A stretch of 64,000 bases of DNA from Xanthostigma xanthostigma (Eukaryota > Arthropoda > Insecta > Raphidioptera > Raphidiidae): NCBI GenBank assembly GCA_963575645.1, contig OY754476.1, positions 7,688,001 to 7,752,000 on the forward strand. The letters are read 5' to 3'. The notes under the pieces were generated by a model that was not told the DNA's origin, ran no database searches, and saw nothing but the letters and a program-made list of their open reading frames with translations. Below are positions 23,749 through 35,327 of this stretch, piece after piece (the first letter of the stretch is position 1; every line of letters begins with the position of its first letter). A program made the position numbers and the translations under genes.

Positions 23749-23891
23749 CAGCTTTGACTGTAAGATCTCGACTAAGGATAACGCCCACCGCATTAGCCGC
23801 TTTACATCGATAAACAGTCGAATGCACATCCTTTCGATAATCCTGCGCCCGAAATGGAGGAAAATATAGAGTGCCATTACCCAGTGTTTGT
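23749..23891 (-). CDS. Dscam: Dscam-family exon: second half of Ig domain 1
   Basis: Minus-strand exon between a strong acceptor (tatatttcttcacag) and donor (GCTG|GTAAGT). It begins with the last base of a codon split with the exon at 24944-25127 and reads RQTLGNGTLYFPPFRAQDY, then KDVHSTVYRCKAANAVG, then RDLTVKA. NGTLYFPPF, the Y-R-C of strand F (the second Ig cysteine) and the closing V-x-A are hallmarks of Dscam Ig1. Dscam proteins are homophilic neuronal and immune cell-surface receptors with ten Ig and six FNIII domains. The exon ends in phase 1. I cannot place the paralog (Dscam1 versus Dscam2-4). No further downstream exon (Ig2) was recognised in the window. Confidence 0.9.
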
Positions 23892-24723
23892 CTGTGAAGA
23901 AATATAAGCTGTGTCACTTAAAAAATTTCAATTTTGTATTTCCAAACCTATCTACAATCAGCTCTTTGTCAAAACGAGGGCAAAAGACATAAATTCTCCT
24001 TAGTACGCGCTTCTTCAGAGGAGACCCTCAATCCGGCTTATCTGAAAATGGATTGTAACATCTGCTATGCGGAGACGATAATATTATACAAGTGTTTCAT
24101 TTTTTTTTACTTTATTTGTGGTAAATCAACACCCCAGTACCTATTTTTAAAACAAAACGATAGCTTTCTATAAAAGAAAATGCGTAGTTGAAAAACATCC
24201 CACTAGAGTGTGCAAGTAGCTAACGCTACGGTTCACGGTTTTATATAATTATATCACATTAATTATTCTGTAGGTAGGTACTTCACCAAATAAAAAAGAT
24301 TTTTTAATATGCATATTGACAATAGCGTGTTGCGTAACTGTACTTGTTCATAGTTGACAACATCTATAATAACATTACCGGTGTGCATAATTAGGTTTTA
24401 CTGGCAGTGACAACCACTTATTATTAATATATTTGCCTAGACACAGTCAATAGACAGAAACATTATTAGCGTTGGCCAGATAGCAGAAATAAGTACGAGA
24501 ACAATAAAATGTTAACATGTCACATCATTTGGAACAACTTGACACAGTTTTTCAAAATTATATATATAGAAATATGACCTAAAATTGGGAAAATCGAATC
24601 ATTTTAAAGAGGTGTTTTCCAACGTGGGTCACACAGTGTTCAGGAGGGGCAATGTGAAAATATAACTTTGACAAATAATAAAACCACACTTGAAAATTCT
24701 ACAAAATATTTTCTCTCCCTTAA

Positions 24724-24758
24724 AGATCGTTTCGGACAATCAGTCCATCTTCAGGAGT
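24724..24758 (-). ncRNA. Hammerhead-variant-like motif M3
   Basis: Minus strand: CTGAAGA, T, a perfect 4 bp hairpin GGAC-TGATT-GTCC, GAAAC, GATC. CTGAAGA fits the CUGANGA consensus (position 7 is free). The cleavage triplet would be AUC. On the same strand as the Dscam pre-mRNA, so it would be present in the unspliced transcript. Confidence 0.5.
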
Positions 24759-24797
24759 ACATACATATACTGATTTTTTTTTAAATTGTCTGTACTC

Positions 24798-24827
24798 CTG
24801 AAGAAAGACTGATTGTCCGAAACAATC
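24798..24827 (+). ncRNA. Hammerhead-variant-like motif M4
   Basis: Plus strand: CTGAAGA, A, AGAC-TGATT-GTCC (3 of 4 pairs), GAAAC, AATC. It is the inverted partner of M3 and lies antisense to Dscam. Confidence 0.45.
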
Positions 24828-24943
24828 GTCGAGAGAGAGAAAATATTTTGTAGAATTTTCAAGTGTGTTTTTATTATTTGTAGTTAATCATGTTCTACCA
24901 AGTTCTACCAAGTGCAAATTATAAAACTTTGAAGTAATCTTAC

Positions 24944-25127
24944 CTGAGGCCTGGCACAGCAGTAACTGGTGAGCCGTCATGGAGTAACCAATTGACTTGA
25001 GGACTCGGTGATCCATGTGCCGAACAACTGACCTGAGATCCGGTAGCATTTGAAAACACTAAGTTCGCCGGTGGCTCTTGGAGAAATACTGGGCCTTGCA
25101 CACCGCCAGTTGCATAAGACAATTTCA
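24944..25127 (-). CDS. Dscam: Dscam-family exon: first half of Ig domain 1
   Basis: Minus-strand exon with acceptor ttctttgttccag and donor CAG|GTAAGA. It enters in phase 1 and reads KLSYATGGVQGPVFLQEPPA, then NLVFSNATGSQVSCSAHGSP, then PQVNWLLHDGSPVTAVPGL, leaving two bases that join the exon at 23749-23891 to make Arg. GPVFLQEPP followed by V-x-F-SN-TG opens the first Ig domain of arthropod Dscams. The Cys in QVSC is the strand B cysteine and the Trp in VNWLL is the core Trp of strand C. PGLRQ across the junction is also family-typical. The upstream signal-peptide exon is expected at higher coordinates but was not identified. Confidence 0.9.
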
Positions 25128-26278
25128 CTGGAACAAAGAAATTATATTTTAGGGTTAAACAAAAATTATTTTAATCATTCACATATAAGATCTTCAAAAA
25201 AAAACAAGTGATATAAACTATATTATATTATTACGCTATAGTGAAAGGCATTAAAGATCTCAGTTGTCGAGCATCTATAATCTACAATATCTCTATGACA
25301 AAAAAGATGTTTTTCAGCGATTAGTGAGGGATTTAGCTGCACTAGCTTATTTATAGTATAAACTTCTAACTGAAGCGATTTAAACATATATTTCATTATA
25401 ATGTTATTTTAACAGCTGGGCTATCATTTCCAAATAAAACTAAATTAATAAGGTTATTTTTTTTATAAAATGGAGTAACTGTTTCTCTTAATTTCTTTAG
25501 TTGAGCTACAGAAAATCCCTAATAATAGCTACGGTTGTTTGTTTGAGCCAAGATACGACTGAAACGCAAGAAAAAGCTGCAGAGAACCACAGAAGAATAA
25601 ACTAGAAAGGGTTGGCAAAGCTCATATTGAACAACTACACTTAAACCGATTTAGGAGCATCCAACGAACGTCTAAAAGGAATGGTTGCTCAGAATCGGCT
25701 ATTAAATCAATTAGTGCCCACTTATTTTATGAGTATCAAGAGAAGTTTTGTTTTATCTTTAAAGAGCCGTAGATCTTTTGGTGATTGTTTTTCGGGGAAA
25801 AATGCGATGAACCTTATTAGTTTGCAGCCCCCCGTGCTTTCTGGATGCGAGTCTATTGCGCTATTATTTTTTTTCCTTCATATATCTAGCTACTAGCTCT
25901 TACCTTGGGCTCCCCTCGTGTTAATATCGGGAACCGCATTTTTACCCGAGATTACCGGATAAAACTATTTTAAACTGTCATTCTCGATTCTCGAATGATG
26001 CCAGTACATATATACAGACATTCAGAAGAAAATCTGGTGACGTTTTTTTTCCATTTGAATGTAATACAAAATTCTCCTCAAGACAATGAAATTATAGACG
26101 CAAGTCCCGTTACTACTTTATATATCAGTGCTGTTTGTTATTGTAAAATGTTTCGTATGCAAGTTCAATAAGAAAGGTTAAACTATTCATTATTTAGTCG
26201 ACTGTAATACGTCAGTGTACGTTTTCCTCTTACATATTATATGTCACATAAGTGGCAGGATAAAAACGAGACGTAAGG
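25128..26278. other. Dscam intron, noncoding
   Basis: A piece at about 25262-25300 matches 1425-1460. 25510-25900 has slightly raised GC and a 71-codon plus-strand frame without domains. No other signal. Confidence 0.4.
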
Positions 26279-26660
26279 AAACCAACCTCTAGCACCGTCA
26301 ACACCCCAACCCTCAATATCCGATACGAATAGAAAGGAGAGACTTGAGAACCGTCCCATCAGATCAAACCCTTATTTCCAAACAACCCAACAAACCTTCC
26401 TTCTTTTACTTTCTCTTATTTTACCCTTCTTTCACCCTTGCTTACGCAATCTAGAAAATTTTACCGCCTCTGACTCCAGTATTGCTGTTGAATGTACTTC
26501 CGAGGGAAACCGACAGGGCGACGGCGTAACCACGTCAGCTCAATGCAGTATAGGTTTCGAGCCTGTCACTTCGGTATCGGCGAACCTATCATTGCTGATG
26601 GAATGTATGTATTACCCTACATACTTACATACACATATAAAGATACGCAGACAACATCAT
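26279..26660 (+). CDS. Possible exon in a GC-raised block (strand uncertain)
   Basis: A plus-strand frame of about 125 codons without an initiating ATG runs between stops. It has a hydrophobic run (TFLLLLSLILPFFHPC), then FTASDSSIAVECTSEGN, then VTTSAQCSIGFEPVTSVSA. Base composition (GGC, GAC, ACC, ACG codons) stands out from the surrounding DNA. A long CT tract ends in an AG at about 26450. The hydrophobic run may simply be that CT tract translated. Alternatively the minus strand may carry a 5' untranslated Dscam exon here, with a weak donor GGCG|GTAAAA near 26465. Family unknown. Open frames of this length occur about once by chance in a window of this composition. Confidence 0.25.
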
Positions 26661-27234
26661 TTCAATCACCTTTAAGTACCATCTTTCTCTTTATCGATAT
26701 ACAACATGTCTTACGATACGATGTCCATAGCGATAGGTCATATAACTGCTCTAGTTGAAGCACTCACGTAGTTAAAAACCAATATTTCCTCGAGAACGCA
26801 TAATTTTTTGTATGAAATTTTTTCATTTGACGGAATCGCTTCATATAACCGAGTGTCCATCATTATGACAGCCTGAATTAAATACAATTAGGGAATCAGT
26901 TCCTACTACTTTACAGTGGGGTTTTGTCACTGTAAGTTCATAAAAAAGGTAATAACAAATTTAGTGTGATAGATAAATGTGTCAAAAATAAAAAAAAAAA
27001 CTAGTAACTAAATTAATAAAAGTACGATATAATACATACGTTAAATTTAAACAACTTCAAAGGAAGAAAAAGAATGCCCCTATAAGGAAAACGTGCTTTC
27101 TTTCTTTAGCTACATTTAATTTGAAGTCGGCGCAAATAAACGACCATAATTACGGACAAATAATTGCGTCGATTGCTAATTCAGTGACGGTTAGGGAAGC
27201 TGATCGGAAAACTAAAAACAAAATGATTTTATCG
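26661..27234. other. Noncoding stretch
   Basis: Nothing supported. Confidence 0.45.
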
Positions 27235-27500
27235 ATTAGATGCATTTAAAGTCGTTTCGTTTTTTTTTCTTTTAATCGTGAATAAATACGGGAAGTCAAA
27301 AAGTTGTGATGCCGATTTGAGTGTGTAAACTCTATTTGTTTTAATGAGGGGAAGTGCACAAAATATGTTTCATCACGATGTGTACAAACAACGCAGGTAA
27401 AATTGATTGAGGATAAATTCATATAATGACAAAAGAACCTCAATAACGTTTAAATTCAAAAATTTAATTAATTACTGTCGAATTTCGACCACTATGTACA
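27235..27500. repeat. Dispersed repeat family I, copy 1
   Basis: Blocks 'tgccgatttgag', 'ttaatgaggggaagt', 'aatatgtttcat.acgatgtg', 'aaattcatataatgacaaaa' and 'gtcgaatttcgaccacta' line up in order with 52965-53225, showing a duplicated unit about 260 bp long. Class unknown. Confidence 0.65.
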
Positions 27501-28204
27501 AAATTAATTTTGTAGCGAATGGATCTAAATAACGACTTTCAATCTGGGGCTCTAGTTCGCCTTCCATTGATTTCCAACTAAATAAAAATCTATATTCAGT
27601 AATAAGTTGAAATAAACAACCTTCTTAAAGATTTAGACCTTGAAAGTATTAAGAACCGAGCGTAAATCTAGATTTAAAGCTGTCGTTGTATCAAAACCCC
27701 AGACTAAAGATGGCTGTTGTTTTCAACTAAATTGACATTTTCATTTAGCTGAAAACAAATGGAATCATAACCGAACATTTAACCCGGAATATATGAAATC
27801 GTATACACGAGTTTTCATTATAAGCGAGTCCATTTTAAATGGAGTTCACTGTATTAGTATTGATAAACTATCGATAAAAATCTTGAATCAAAATGTGAAC
27901 ATAATAGAACCTTCTGAAAGGGCGGAAATGGGGTAAGACAATATACTCTTTTAGTATTCATTCACTTTATCTTCCACCTGCATATATTGTAAAATGTGTT
28001 GTGAACGAAAGAAAGAAAGGACATATAAAATCGATATAGTATTTTATTTAATTTGCTATACGGTTTTCTTTCCCCAGTTTTTGTCTACCAACGATCTTTC
28101 ATTTTTACAAGATGTTTCACGTTACTATATCTATAATTTTTATCAATCACTATCTTTTAACAAAGTATACTTACGCTTTTGTCTAACCACATTACCCGAT
28201 CGTA
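27501..28204. other. Noncoding stretch
   Basis: An 85-codon frame at 27994-28251 enters the next repeat and has no domain. Nothing else seen. Confidence 0.45.
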
Positions 28205-28620
28205 GGCAGATAATAAAAACCGGCAAAGTGCGAGTCGGACTCGCGCACTGAGCGTTCCGTACAAACTTATAGGTATGTAAATAGTTCGTCCATCACGAAA
28301 ATCGAGTCATGAAGATTTTTCCCGCTTTGCCGTTGGAAAACTGTACATGGACACATAGGTCGCGGTCAGTTGACCAATTAGGTGTATAATTGCAATGAGT
28401 TCAGATGAATTACCCGAAAAAATTGGTTTTTCATTACTTGTTGTTATAGCGGCAATATAAATACACACTCTGTGAAAATTTCAACTCTCTACCTATAACG
28501 GTTCATGAGATACAGCCCGCTGACAGACGAATGGACGGACAGACAGCTAAGGCTTAGTAATAGGGTTCCGTTGGGCACCTTTCGGGTACGGGACCTTAAA
28601 CAGTACTCCTCGTTTAAAGT
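28205..28620 (+). repeat. Dispersed repeat family J ('GCGAGTCGGACTCGC')
   Basis: It opens 'accggcaaagtgcgagtcgg' with 'actcgcgcactgagcgttcc', contains 'aacggttcatgagatacagc' and 'gacagacgaatggacggaca', and ends 'gggttccgttgg' and 'cgggtacgggacc'. This is a very widespread insect repeat, especially common in Lepidoptera to my knowledge. An inverted end fragment is at 34085-34225. Confidence 0.8.
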
Positions 28621-29375
28621 TTGAGTTGGTACTTGCAAACAATGTATATGAAACTATCAATTGATTTTCTGTTTATTATTAGATCAGAATAATTTTAATT
28701 AGTAGATTAATGGAACTATTTAAAATAATATTTAAATTTTTAATTACACTTTTTATACAAATTGATTTGTATGTCTATTAATATAGCAAATTATCGGTTT
28801 ACCTGCGATTTCGTTCGTATGGTATAGATGATATTATTGACAGCTTTTTTATATAAACCCCGACCCATCCTTGTTTGGGTAGTTTGTCGAACTTCTTTAT
28901 TTTCTAAAAAATGTATTTTTTCTGAGTTTCAATTTTTAGCTTCAGCAATTTCAGAGTGTAGTATTCTGTAAGAAGATTTTCATTCTCGTTTTCACCCATT
29001 GAGATACGAATTTAGATAACTGGTTGAACACTGATCTCCATACTCAATATAACTCCTCTTTTTACCTTGTCTGCGATATTGTTTTTCATAAAATTAGCGG
29101 GTAACTCCAAATTGTATCTATCAATAAGATATTATTTAGCGTTTTTTATAAGGATTATATTATAATATTTAAACATATGATATATTTGATATTAAAAGTT
29201 TTATTAAATAAAATCAGTTTAATGTTGAGTAAAGTGTTTTATGTTACTGTCGGCTACATTATGTAAGAGCTAAAAGTAATGATGAATACACTTTTTGAGG
29301 GTCACGCAGGACACGGTTTAGGTACGAATATGAACAGATTACTTGACTTCTTGTTTAGTATTTATATAAAATATT
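28621..29375. other. Noncoding stretch
   Basis: AT-rich DNA without recognisable features. Confidence 0.5.
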
Positions 29376-29620
29376 TTTAACAAAAAAATTGAACCGACTT
29401 CAAAATATGCACTGAAAAGTAAATTATAATAATTATTGTTATTTTTGGAGTCGGTGTCACATCGGAATTCGAAAGTAGCAATTTAAATCTTACATGTCTC
29501 TAGTTCTCGCAATAGATTTCATTTTGGCTGACACCGACTCCAAAAACACCAAAAATTATTATTTTTTACTTTTTAGTGCATATTTTGAAGTCGGTTCAAT
29601 TTTTTTGTTGAAAATATTTT
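29376..29620. mobile_element. Foldback MITE with about 80 bp arms
   Basis: 'aaaaattgaaccgacttcaa' and the following 'aatatgcactgaaaag' are mirrored by 'ctttttagtgcatattttga' and 'agtcggttcaattttt'. 'tttttggagtcggtgtcac' and 'tgacaccgactccaaaaa' form the inner arms. Separated fragments ('gaagtcggttaaaaa' at about 29856; 'aattgaaccgactt' at 22493) belong to the same broad family. Confidence 0.8.
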
Positions 29621-30649
29621 ATTTTTCTCTTTTTAGTGTTAGATAAAGTATTGCAATGGGTAGGCCAAGTATGCGTGCCTTTGAAATTTGAGAGTTTCCC
29701 TTGATTTCTCCGGATTCCGATGGGACCACCTCAGAAGTACACTCTTTCGAATAAAAAAAAAATTGAAAATCGGTCCATAATTGATGGAGAAATCGGTGAA
29801 CATACATAAAAAAAACTAAAAAAAAAATAAACAGTCAAACATAGAACCTCCTCCTTTTTTTGAAGTCGGTTAAAAATTCAACATTGAAATCTAAAGATAA
29901 TAATCGATAAATTTTGCGAAATAGTATCAAGTGTTACAACAATAAATTTATTGTTCTTGTTTTAATATCAACCAGTATATATTATTTTTTAATTGATTTA
30001 TATATTATAAACCAAATTGACGAAGAAATCATCTATTAAATAGTATCCAAGTTGCCCGGTTGAATTTTTTGGTAAAAATACAGGGTTTATATTGGTAAAT
30101 TGCCGGGGTCAACCGCAGATAAATATTTGGGGTGATCGTAGCTTGATAATTAAGAAAGACGACTTTAGTATTTTCGCCAGGGTGAGGAGACTGCATAAAT
30201 CTATAGAAGTTGCAAAGCGTTCTTTTTAGTATATTTCTATAAAAACTGGTCTTAAAAAATGTTTTTTTTAATAACAACTCTTAGGGTTCGGTGCTCTAAC
30301 CGGATGTGCCCAAAATTTGACTTTTTTCTAAAGTCATAGAAAAAACTAAATTTTACGTACAAAAAGATATATTTGCGGATTATTCACACACCTAAAAAAT
30401 GTAACTACTCTACGTTTATAATTATAAATAAAAAAATATGCACATTTGAAAATGTTATATTTAATACATTTTTAAAACATTCCAACAGTGTATAAGCTAT
30501 AATAACGAGTACTTGATGTTATATGTAATATTTAAATCCATATAATATATTCTATAATATTTTGATTTGTAGAATACTTGTAAATTAGAGGTTTTTGTTT
30601 GACAGTCGATTTCACTGTTAGTTTTCACTTGTTAGTAGAAGTTTGGTCC
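29621..30649. other. Noncoding stretch
   Basis: Contains the 'cctccttttttt' and 'gaagtcggtt' tail near 29850 and a fragment at 30290-30330 matching the end of the 786-1353 element. No gene. Confidence 0.45.
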
Positions 30650-30722
30650 AAAATATGTATTGAAGGAGATTTACTTGGTTGAGGAACAATTGAAAAATAA
30701 GCTTTACAAGAGTATCGCATGT

Positions 30723-30761
30723 GGATAACGTTTCGAAAAATATATTTTCATCATCAGGGCC
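30723..30761 (-). ncRNA. Hammerhead-variant-like motif M5 (canonical core)
   Basis: Minus strand: GGCC, CTGATGA, T, hairpin GAAAATATATTTTTC, GAAAC, GTT, ATCC. Both conserved boxes are exact and the cleavage triplet is GUU, allowed by NUH. The 3' stem I strand no longer pairs fully with GGCC. Confidence 0.55.
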
Positions 30762-30788
30762 TCAATTTATCATCTCAACTTGCATTGA

Positions 30789-30827
30789 GGCCTTGATGAT
30801 AAAAATATATTTTTCGAAACGTTGGCC
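30789..30827 (+). ncRNA. Hammerhead-variant-like motif M6 (perfect stem I)
   Basis: Plus strand: GGCC, TTGATGA, T, an A5/T5 hairpin ending in C, GAAAC, GTT, GGCC. The two GGCC strands pair perfectly as stem I, which supports the ribozyme reading. C3 of the CTGANGA box is changed to T. Confidence 0.55.
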
Positions 30828-30890
30828 ACAAGCGATACTCAATTTTCAATTATTCCTCAACCAAACAAATCTCCTTCAAAATTTTTTACA

Positions 30891-33800
30891 TGTATCTTTT
30901 AAGTGATATACGATTATGACGGTTAACGTCGTGTTTATCTTGAGTCATAAATTTTTTCAGCTACATATTTTTGATAATTAAATATTTTAGCCAACAATTT
31001 TTTATTTTTCAAAATCGTATTTTTTAAACCTTACTTTCAAAAATGCAAGGCATCATTATGTGAAAAAAATAAAAAACTTAGTGGAAAAATGAATATAGAA
31101 GAATAGCCAATGCAGATGTCACACAGTTAATTTTTGACAATATTCCCCGTTGTTAAGTTATATAAAAATTATTATACTGATAAAAAAAACAGTAAATTTT
31201 GTTCTCATAATCGTTGACGCCTGTGGATTTCAACATTTTCAAACAATCTTTTACTTAACTATCAATCCTTTAAGAAATAGTTTTTAGTTTGTTTTTAAAC
31301 GCAAGTTACCTGGACGTATCATCACTGGTACGCAGGAAAACCTGATTTCAACTATTTGTGGTTAAAAGATATCGAAGGCTACTCCAGATCTGCCCATGTT
31401 TGGCATCAACTTGAGTCAGCTATGTCCATATTTCCAGTCCAGGCGCCTTGCTCTTAATTTGTAATTATAAATAACATGTTTAAAGCTGTTTAATTTTCTT
31501 GCTAACAACTGAAAAAATACACCTAACTGAGTTAATACAATACATGACAATTAATAATAGAGTTAGAATATAATGTTAAAATTATAATATAATAAATATG
31601 AATAATAGATAAAACGAAATTATGAATTTTATATAAAATTCTTCTCCTTTCTTTTTGAACGGCGTCATGTTAATGTTTACAACTGATGAAAGTAAAAGAG
31701 GTCCAAGATATTGCGCACAATGAATGTAAGTATTATAAGTGTAACGGCACTCAAATGTACATAATATGCCGGGTAATAAATCGTCAGTATGTCAAGTTCT
31801 TCTTGGGTCACGACTATTGCCAGATTGTACTTATAGGCTCTGTATCCAAATATTTCCCCCATAAATTGTGTGTCGTTTCCAAACAAAAATTCATATTTAT
31901 CGGTTCCAATTCCATAAGCTTCATTAAATTCTCTGATTTTTTTAGCGTAGAAAGCAATCGCTAAAAAAAACGGTAATTATCAATATTATAATACAATTAA
32001 TAAAATCGTAGCAATGTTTCGTTTATAAATTCGTTTTTTCATGACTTTCTCGGGAAATTTCGGTTATTTTTATCCGTTAACATAAGGAGGAGAGACACGG
32101 GCACAAACAAGAGAGGTACGGGAGGGCAGCTCCTCTCCCCGAGATATGGAATAAAAGTCATAAAGCTTATACTAATCCCTTTTATTTCCCGGTATTGATC
32201 TTTAGCGTCTAAAAATTCCCCGAATTGCGGTTAGAACGTTTGCTGTTTTTACTATCGTTTTGTAAGTTTATGATCTAATTGCAGACAGACAGAGAAATAG
32301 TCTTCTTTTTGTATTGGGGGCTATAAAAAGCTGCTCTAACATATCTGAATATTAAAAATTGCACTATTAACAAATAACATGAATATGATGTACAATCTAC
32401 ACGTAATACTAATCAAAACGTAGACAAATCAAACATACCAAACATGTAGGTGTTTACGTGGAAAAAATAAACACAGCACTGAATTATTTGCCTCCAGAAA
32501 TGCATCTTGGCAAAAGTGAATAAACAAAAACAAAAATAATTTTCAGACGTGTTATGATGCAAAACACTGGTTCAATTGTCTTCAAAAGAATGAACTTGAT
32601 GCAATTATAACATTAGCGTGAAGTAAAATTCCTTATCATCAAACCGTAATAAGAACCCTTTAAATTAAAACTATTTACATTACTCAGTGGTACAAAACGA
32701 TCTGTAAGCTTGCCTTAACTAAAAACGTAGATATAAAAGTCTGTATAAGAATTTTTCATCCGACTGCGACACGCCAAGGAATGGTATTGTGTTTATAGGT
32801 CACCTAACAAATGAAGAATCTTTAGAATAGTCTTGACTCTTCAAGTGATTTAATATACATGACGCCACAAATATTCCAATATGGAGCCCAAGAGCCGCCA
32901 TTGTCTACGGTGAAAAAAAGAATATTTAAAAAGTCCCATTGAGATGGGCATCAAAATAAAAATCTTGACGAGTAGATTATAAAAACTTTTATAATATAAT
33001 AAATGCTACATACATATAAGCTTCAATAAAAAATATTCAAAAACTCAAAAAGTCATAACAAGTTTCTAATATTAAACGTAGTCGAGTAAAAAGATATTTT
33101 TTATATTTTGGTATGCTGGTAATGAGATGATACTAAAACTAATCACTTTTTACGTGACTATATATATTGGAAGCTTTTTTTGTACTTTTGTGTCGTCCAA
33201 TTTTTGGTTCCTTTAATAATTTTTTATTTTGTTATTTGACTTTGTTTCCTGCTCAAAAGTGTTTTTCTGAAAACAAATCAATGATTATGATTATATTTCA
33301 ATTATAAATTGTCAATTTTTATTATTTTAAATGGAAAATTCAAAGTGCAATGGCATGAACACGATGATCGACTAAGAAAACTGTTTAACCGTAATAAAAT
33401 AAAATCTGATATTTTTCAGCGGAGTTTCATATCAAATATACCTACTTTTTTTTTCTTCTAAAGTCTAAACTTTGTTTGGAGATCAAAACTAAGTTTCTGT
33501 AGCAGAATTGTTAACAAAATTAAAATAATAAGTTTTTTTGAAACATTGCAGCTACTTTCAATACTTGTATAATATTTTTCTAAATTTTTCTTTCGTTTTA
33601 AGTTACAATATTAAAATGTTGTACAAAATACACTAGAAAAAATAACGATATAATTATTGTGTTCGAAATTTTTTTTAGCATAAAATAATATGACGATAAT
33701 TTGGATAATTAATAAAGTACTCTACATCTAGTAAGAATATTTTGCACCATTCAATGTACTTTTCCAATAAAGAATTAAAAGTATCAACAAAAACATATTT

Positions 33801-34084
33801 ATAAACATTCGCAATTGTAATCGTCACTAGACATATGTGCTTTGTTTATTTTATTATTTCAAGGAAGTGATAAAATTAAGAAAAAGAATATACCCCTAAG
33901 ATAATTTAAATTACTAATATTTTTTTTCGAATAGATAGACTATAAGTATACCTATATCTGATTTCAGAAAATTTGTAAAGCGTATGGGTTTCGTCCTTAT
34001 TGTTTCATATACAAAAATAACATTAAAATTTTTAATTTATACAAAAATAATAGATTAAAAATAAAAATAAATCTGTTCTGTACC
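30891..34084. other. Long noncoding stretch
   Basis: Over 3 kb of AT-rich DNA with no gene, RNA or dispersed repeat I can support. Overlapping open frames on both strands at 31677-31964 have no domain. A short GC-raised piece (gaggagagacacgggcacaa, about 32087) is unexplained. Confidence 0.45.
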
Positions 34085-34225
34085 AGGGGATTCGTGACTT
34101 GTGCTTAGCTGCATTCTCTTGTGTCTGGAAAGGTAGCGAAAAATAAAAATTTTCTTTAACCGATTTCAATGTGTGAGTCCAAAACCCTCAGGGCGCGAGT
34201 TCTACTCGCACTTGTCTGTTTTTTT
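34085..34225 (-). repeat. Family J end fragment, inverted
   Basis: 'ccctcagggcgcgagttcta' and 'ctcgcacttgtctgttttt' are the reverse complement of the family J head at 28205. Upstream 'aaccgatttcaatg' is shared with 36345. Confidence 0.6.
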
Positions 34226-34639
34226 TTTAAATAAATTTACAAAATCATTAGTAAGGATATTAAGAACCAGTCCATTAAAAAATTAACAAAAAATTTTTAT
34301 GGGGAGCAAATATGAACAAAATATTACAACTCCGTGTTAAATTCTATGTGTCAAATACCGTCGGACACACTGTATACATTGCTGTTTATAAAATACACAC
34401 CACGATACAGCACTAATGTGCAGGTTGGAAAAGCTTCTGTTTTCCTCTAACAATAAAATCACATTTAGTGGTTCAGACTTTTACATCAAAATACACTCGC
34501 ATATAAACACTATATCACATATTGCTTATTACGAGAAAAGTTACAATTGATAGAATTGAATTAGTTGATCCTTAACTTCAAAATAGATTGTATATTTAGT
34601 GCTGTAATAGGTTATATTACAACGACAAATGTTTAAACA
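34226..34639. other. Noncoding stretch
   Basis: Nothing supported. Confidence 0.45.
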
Positions 34640-34830
34640 TTCACACGAGTCGTAATACTATTACGCACGAGTTGTATACCGTATTTTTGCACGTACCTCA
34701 TATAAAATAGCGGGTTTTAATTTCTTTTTCAGTTTAGTTTTGAACAAAGCTTACTTCTAATAATATTATATAAAAAACAGCAGGCAGACAAACACTGATT
34801 TACTAGGGAATCGGTATAGCGAGATGAGTG
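34640..34830. repeat. Family G copy
   Basis: 'cacacgagtcgtaatactat', 'gtatttttgcacgtacctca' and 'tataaaatagcgggtttt' align with 17960-18040; 'cagacaaacactgatttact' aligns inverted with 'agtaaatcactgtttgtcag' at about 18324-18343. Confidence 0.6.
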
Positions 34831-34890
34831 TTGTTTTTGTTTTAGTGAAGATATTAAATGAAAAACCATCCAGCTAATTAGGTAACACGA

Positions 34891-35318
34891 CCAATTAGTG
34901 GAGTTGTGTAGTAGTAAGAGTACTAGACTCGCATTCGAGAGGTACCGGGTTCAAATTCCGGCGGGGGAAGATGTGGCTGGGACTTTTTCTGCTGTCTCTC
35001 GCCGAGAAACGGTTATTCCTGCATCGGCCATCTCGTTGAGGTTTTCCATGGTTTCTCTCAATAATTCCAGATAAATATCGACATGGTTCCTTATTCAAGG
35101 CCATGGTCAATTACCTGTCAAACACCTGTGCTTAAAATTTGCCTACCTTATGTTAATGTCTTAAAATTCATTCTTTCGCTCATTGCTATTAATTAAGTGG
35201 AAGGTTAAAAATGTAGAAAATAACGGGAAGTGTGATAGATGGAAAATAGTAATGGTACAAATGGCTAATAAGGTCGAGAAACGGACATTAAACGCATTAT
35301 TATAATTCAGATAGTTAT
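34891..35318 (+). mobile_element. tRNA-derived SINE, full length (428 bp)
   Basis: The head carries a box A-like 'tagtagtaagag' and box B GGTTCAAATTCC. The order 'actagactcgcattcgagag' then 'gtaccgggttc' resembles an alanine tRNA (CGC anticodon region). The body has 'gatgtggctgggactttt' and 'tctctcgccgagaaacggtt', and a short ATT-type tail. A perfect 9 bp target-site duplication, GTAACACGA, lies at 34882-34890 and 35319-35327, showing insertion by retrotransposition. Sibling copies are at 40194-40342 and 47326-47732. Confidence 0.85.
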
Positions 35319-35327
35319 GTAACACGA

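Larger units (their letters stand above)
24671..24881. mobile_element. Foldback element in the Dscam intron, with paired ribozyme-like motifs
   Basis: Outer arms of about 48 bp (acaaataataaaaccacact... / ...agtgtgtttttattatttgt) enclose two inverted copies of a hammerhead-variant-like motif (M3, M4). It lies wholly within the 1,052 bp intron separating the two Dscam Ig1 exons. Confidence 0.75.
30650..30890. mobile_element. Foldback element with inverted ribozyme-like motifs (M5, M6)
   Basis: 'tgaaggagatttacttggtt' and 'gaggaacaattgaaaa' on the left are inverted on the right as 'ttttcaattattcctcaacc' and 'aaacaaatctccttca'. The centre holds two inverted copies of a 38-base hammerhead-like motif. 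The single-orientation relative at 41680-41810 shares the flanks. Confidence 0.85.

Noticed and set aside
34891..35000. Functional alanine tRNA gene
   Set aside because: Box A and B are present but the acceptor and D stems do not pair, and the sequence continues into a SINE body with a target-site duplication.
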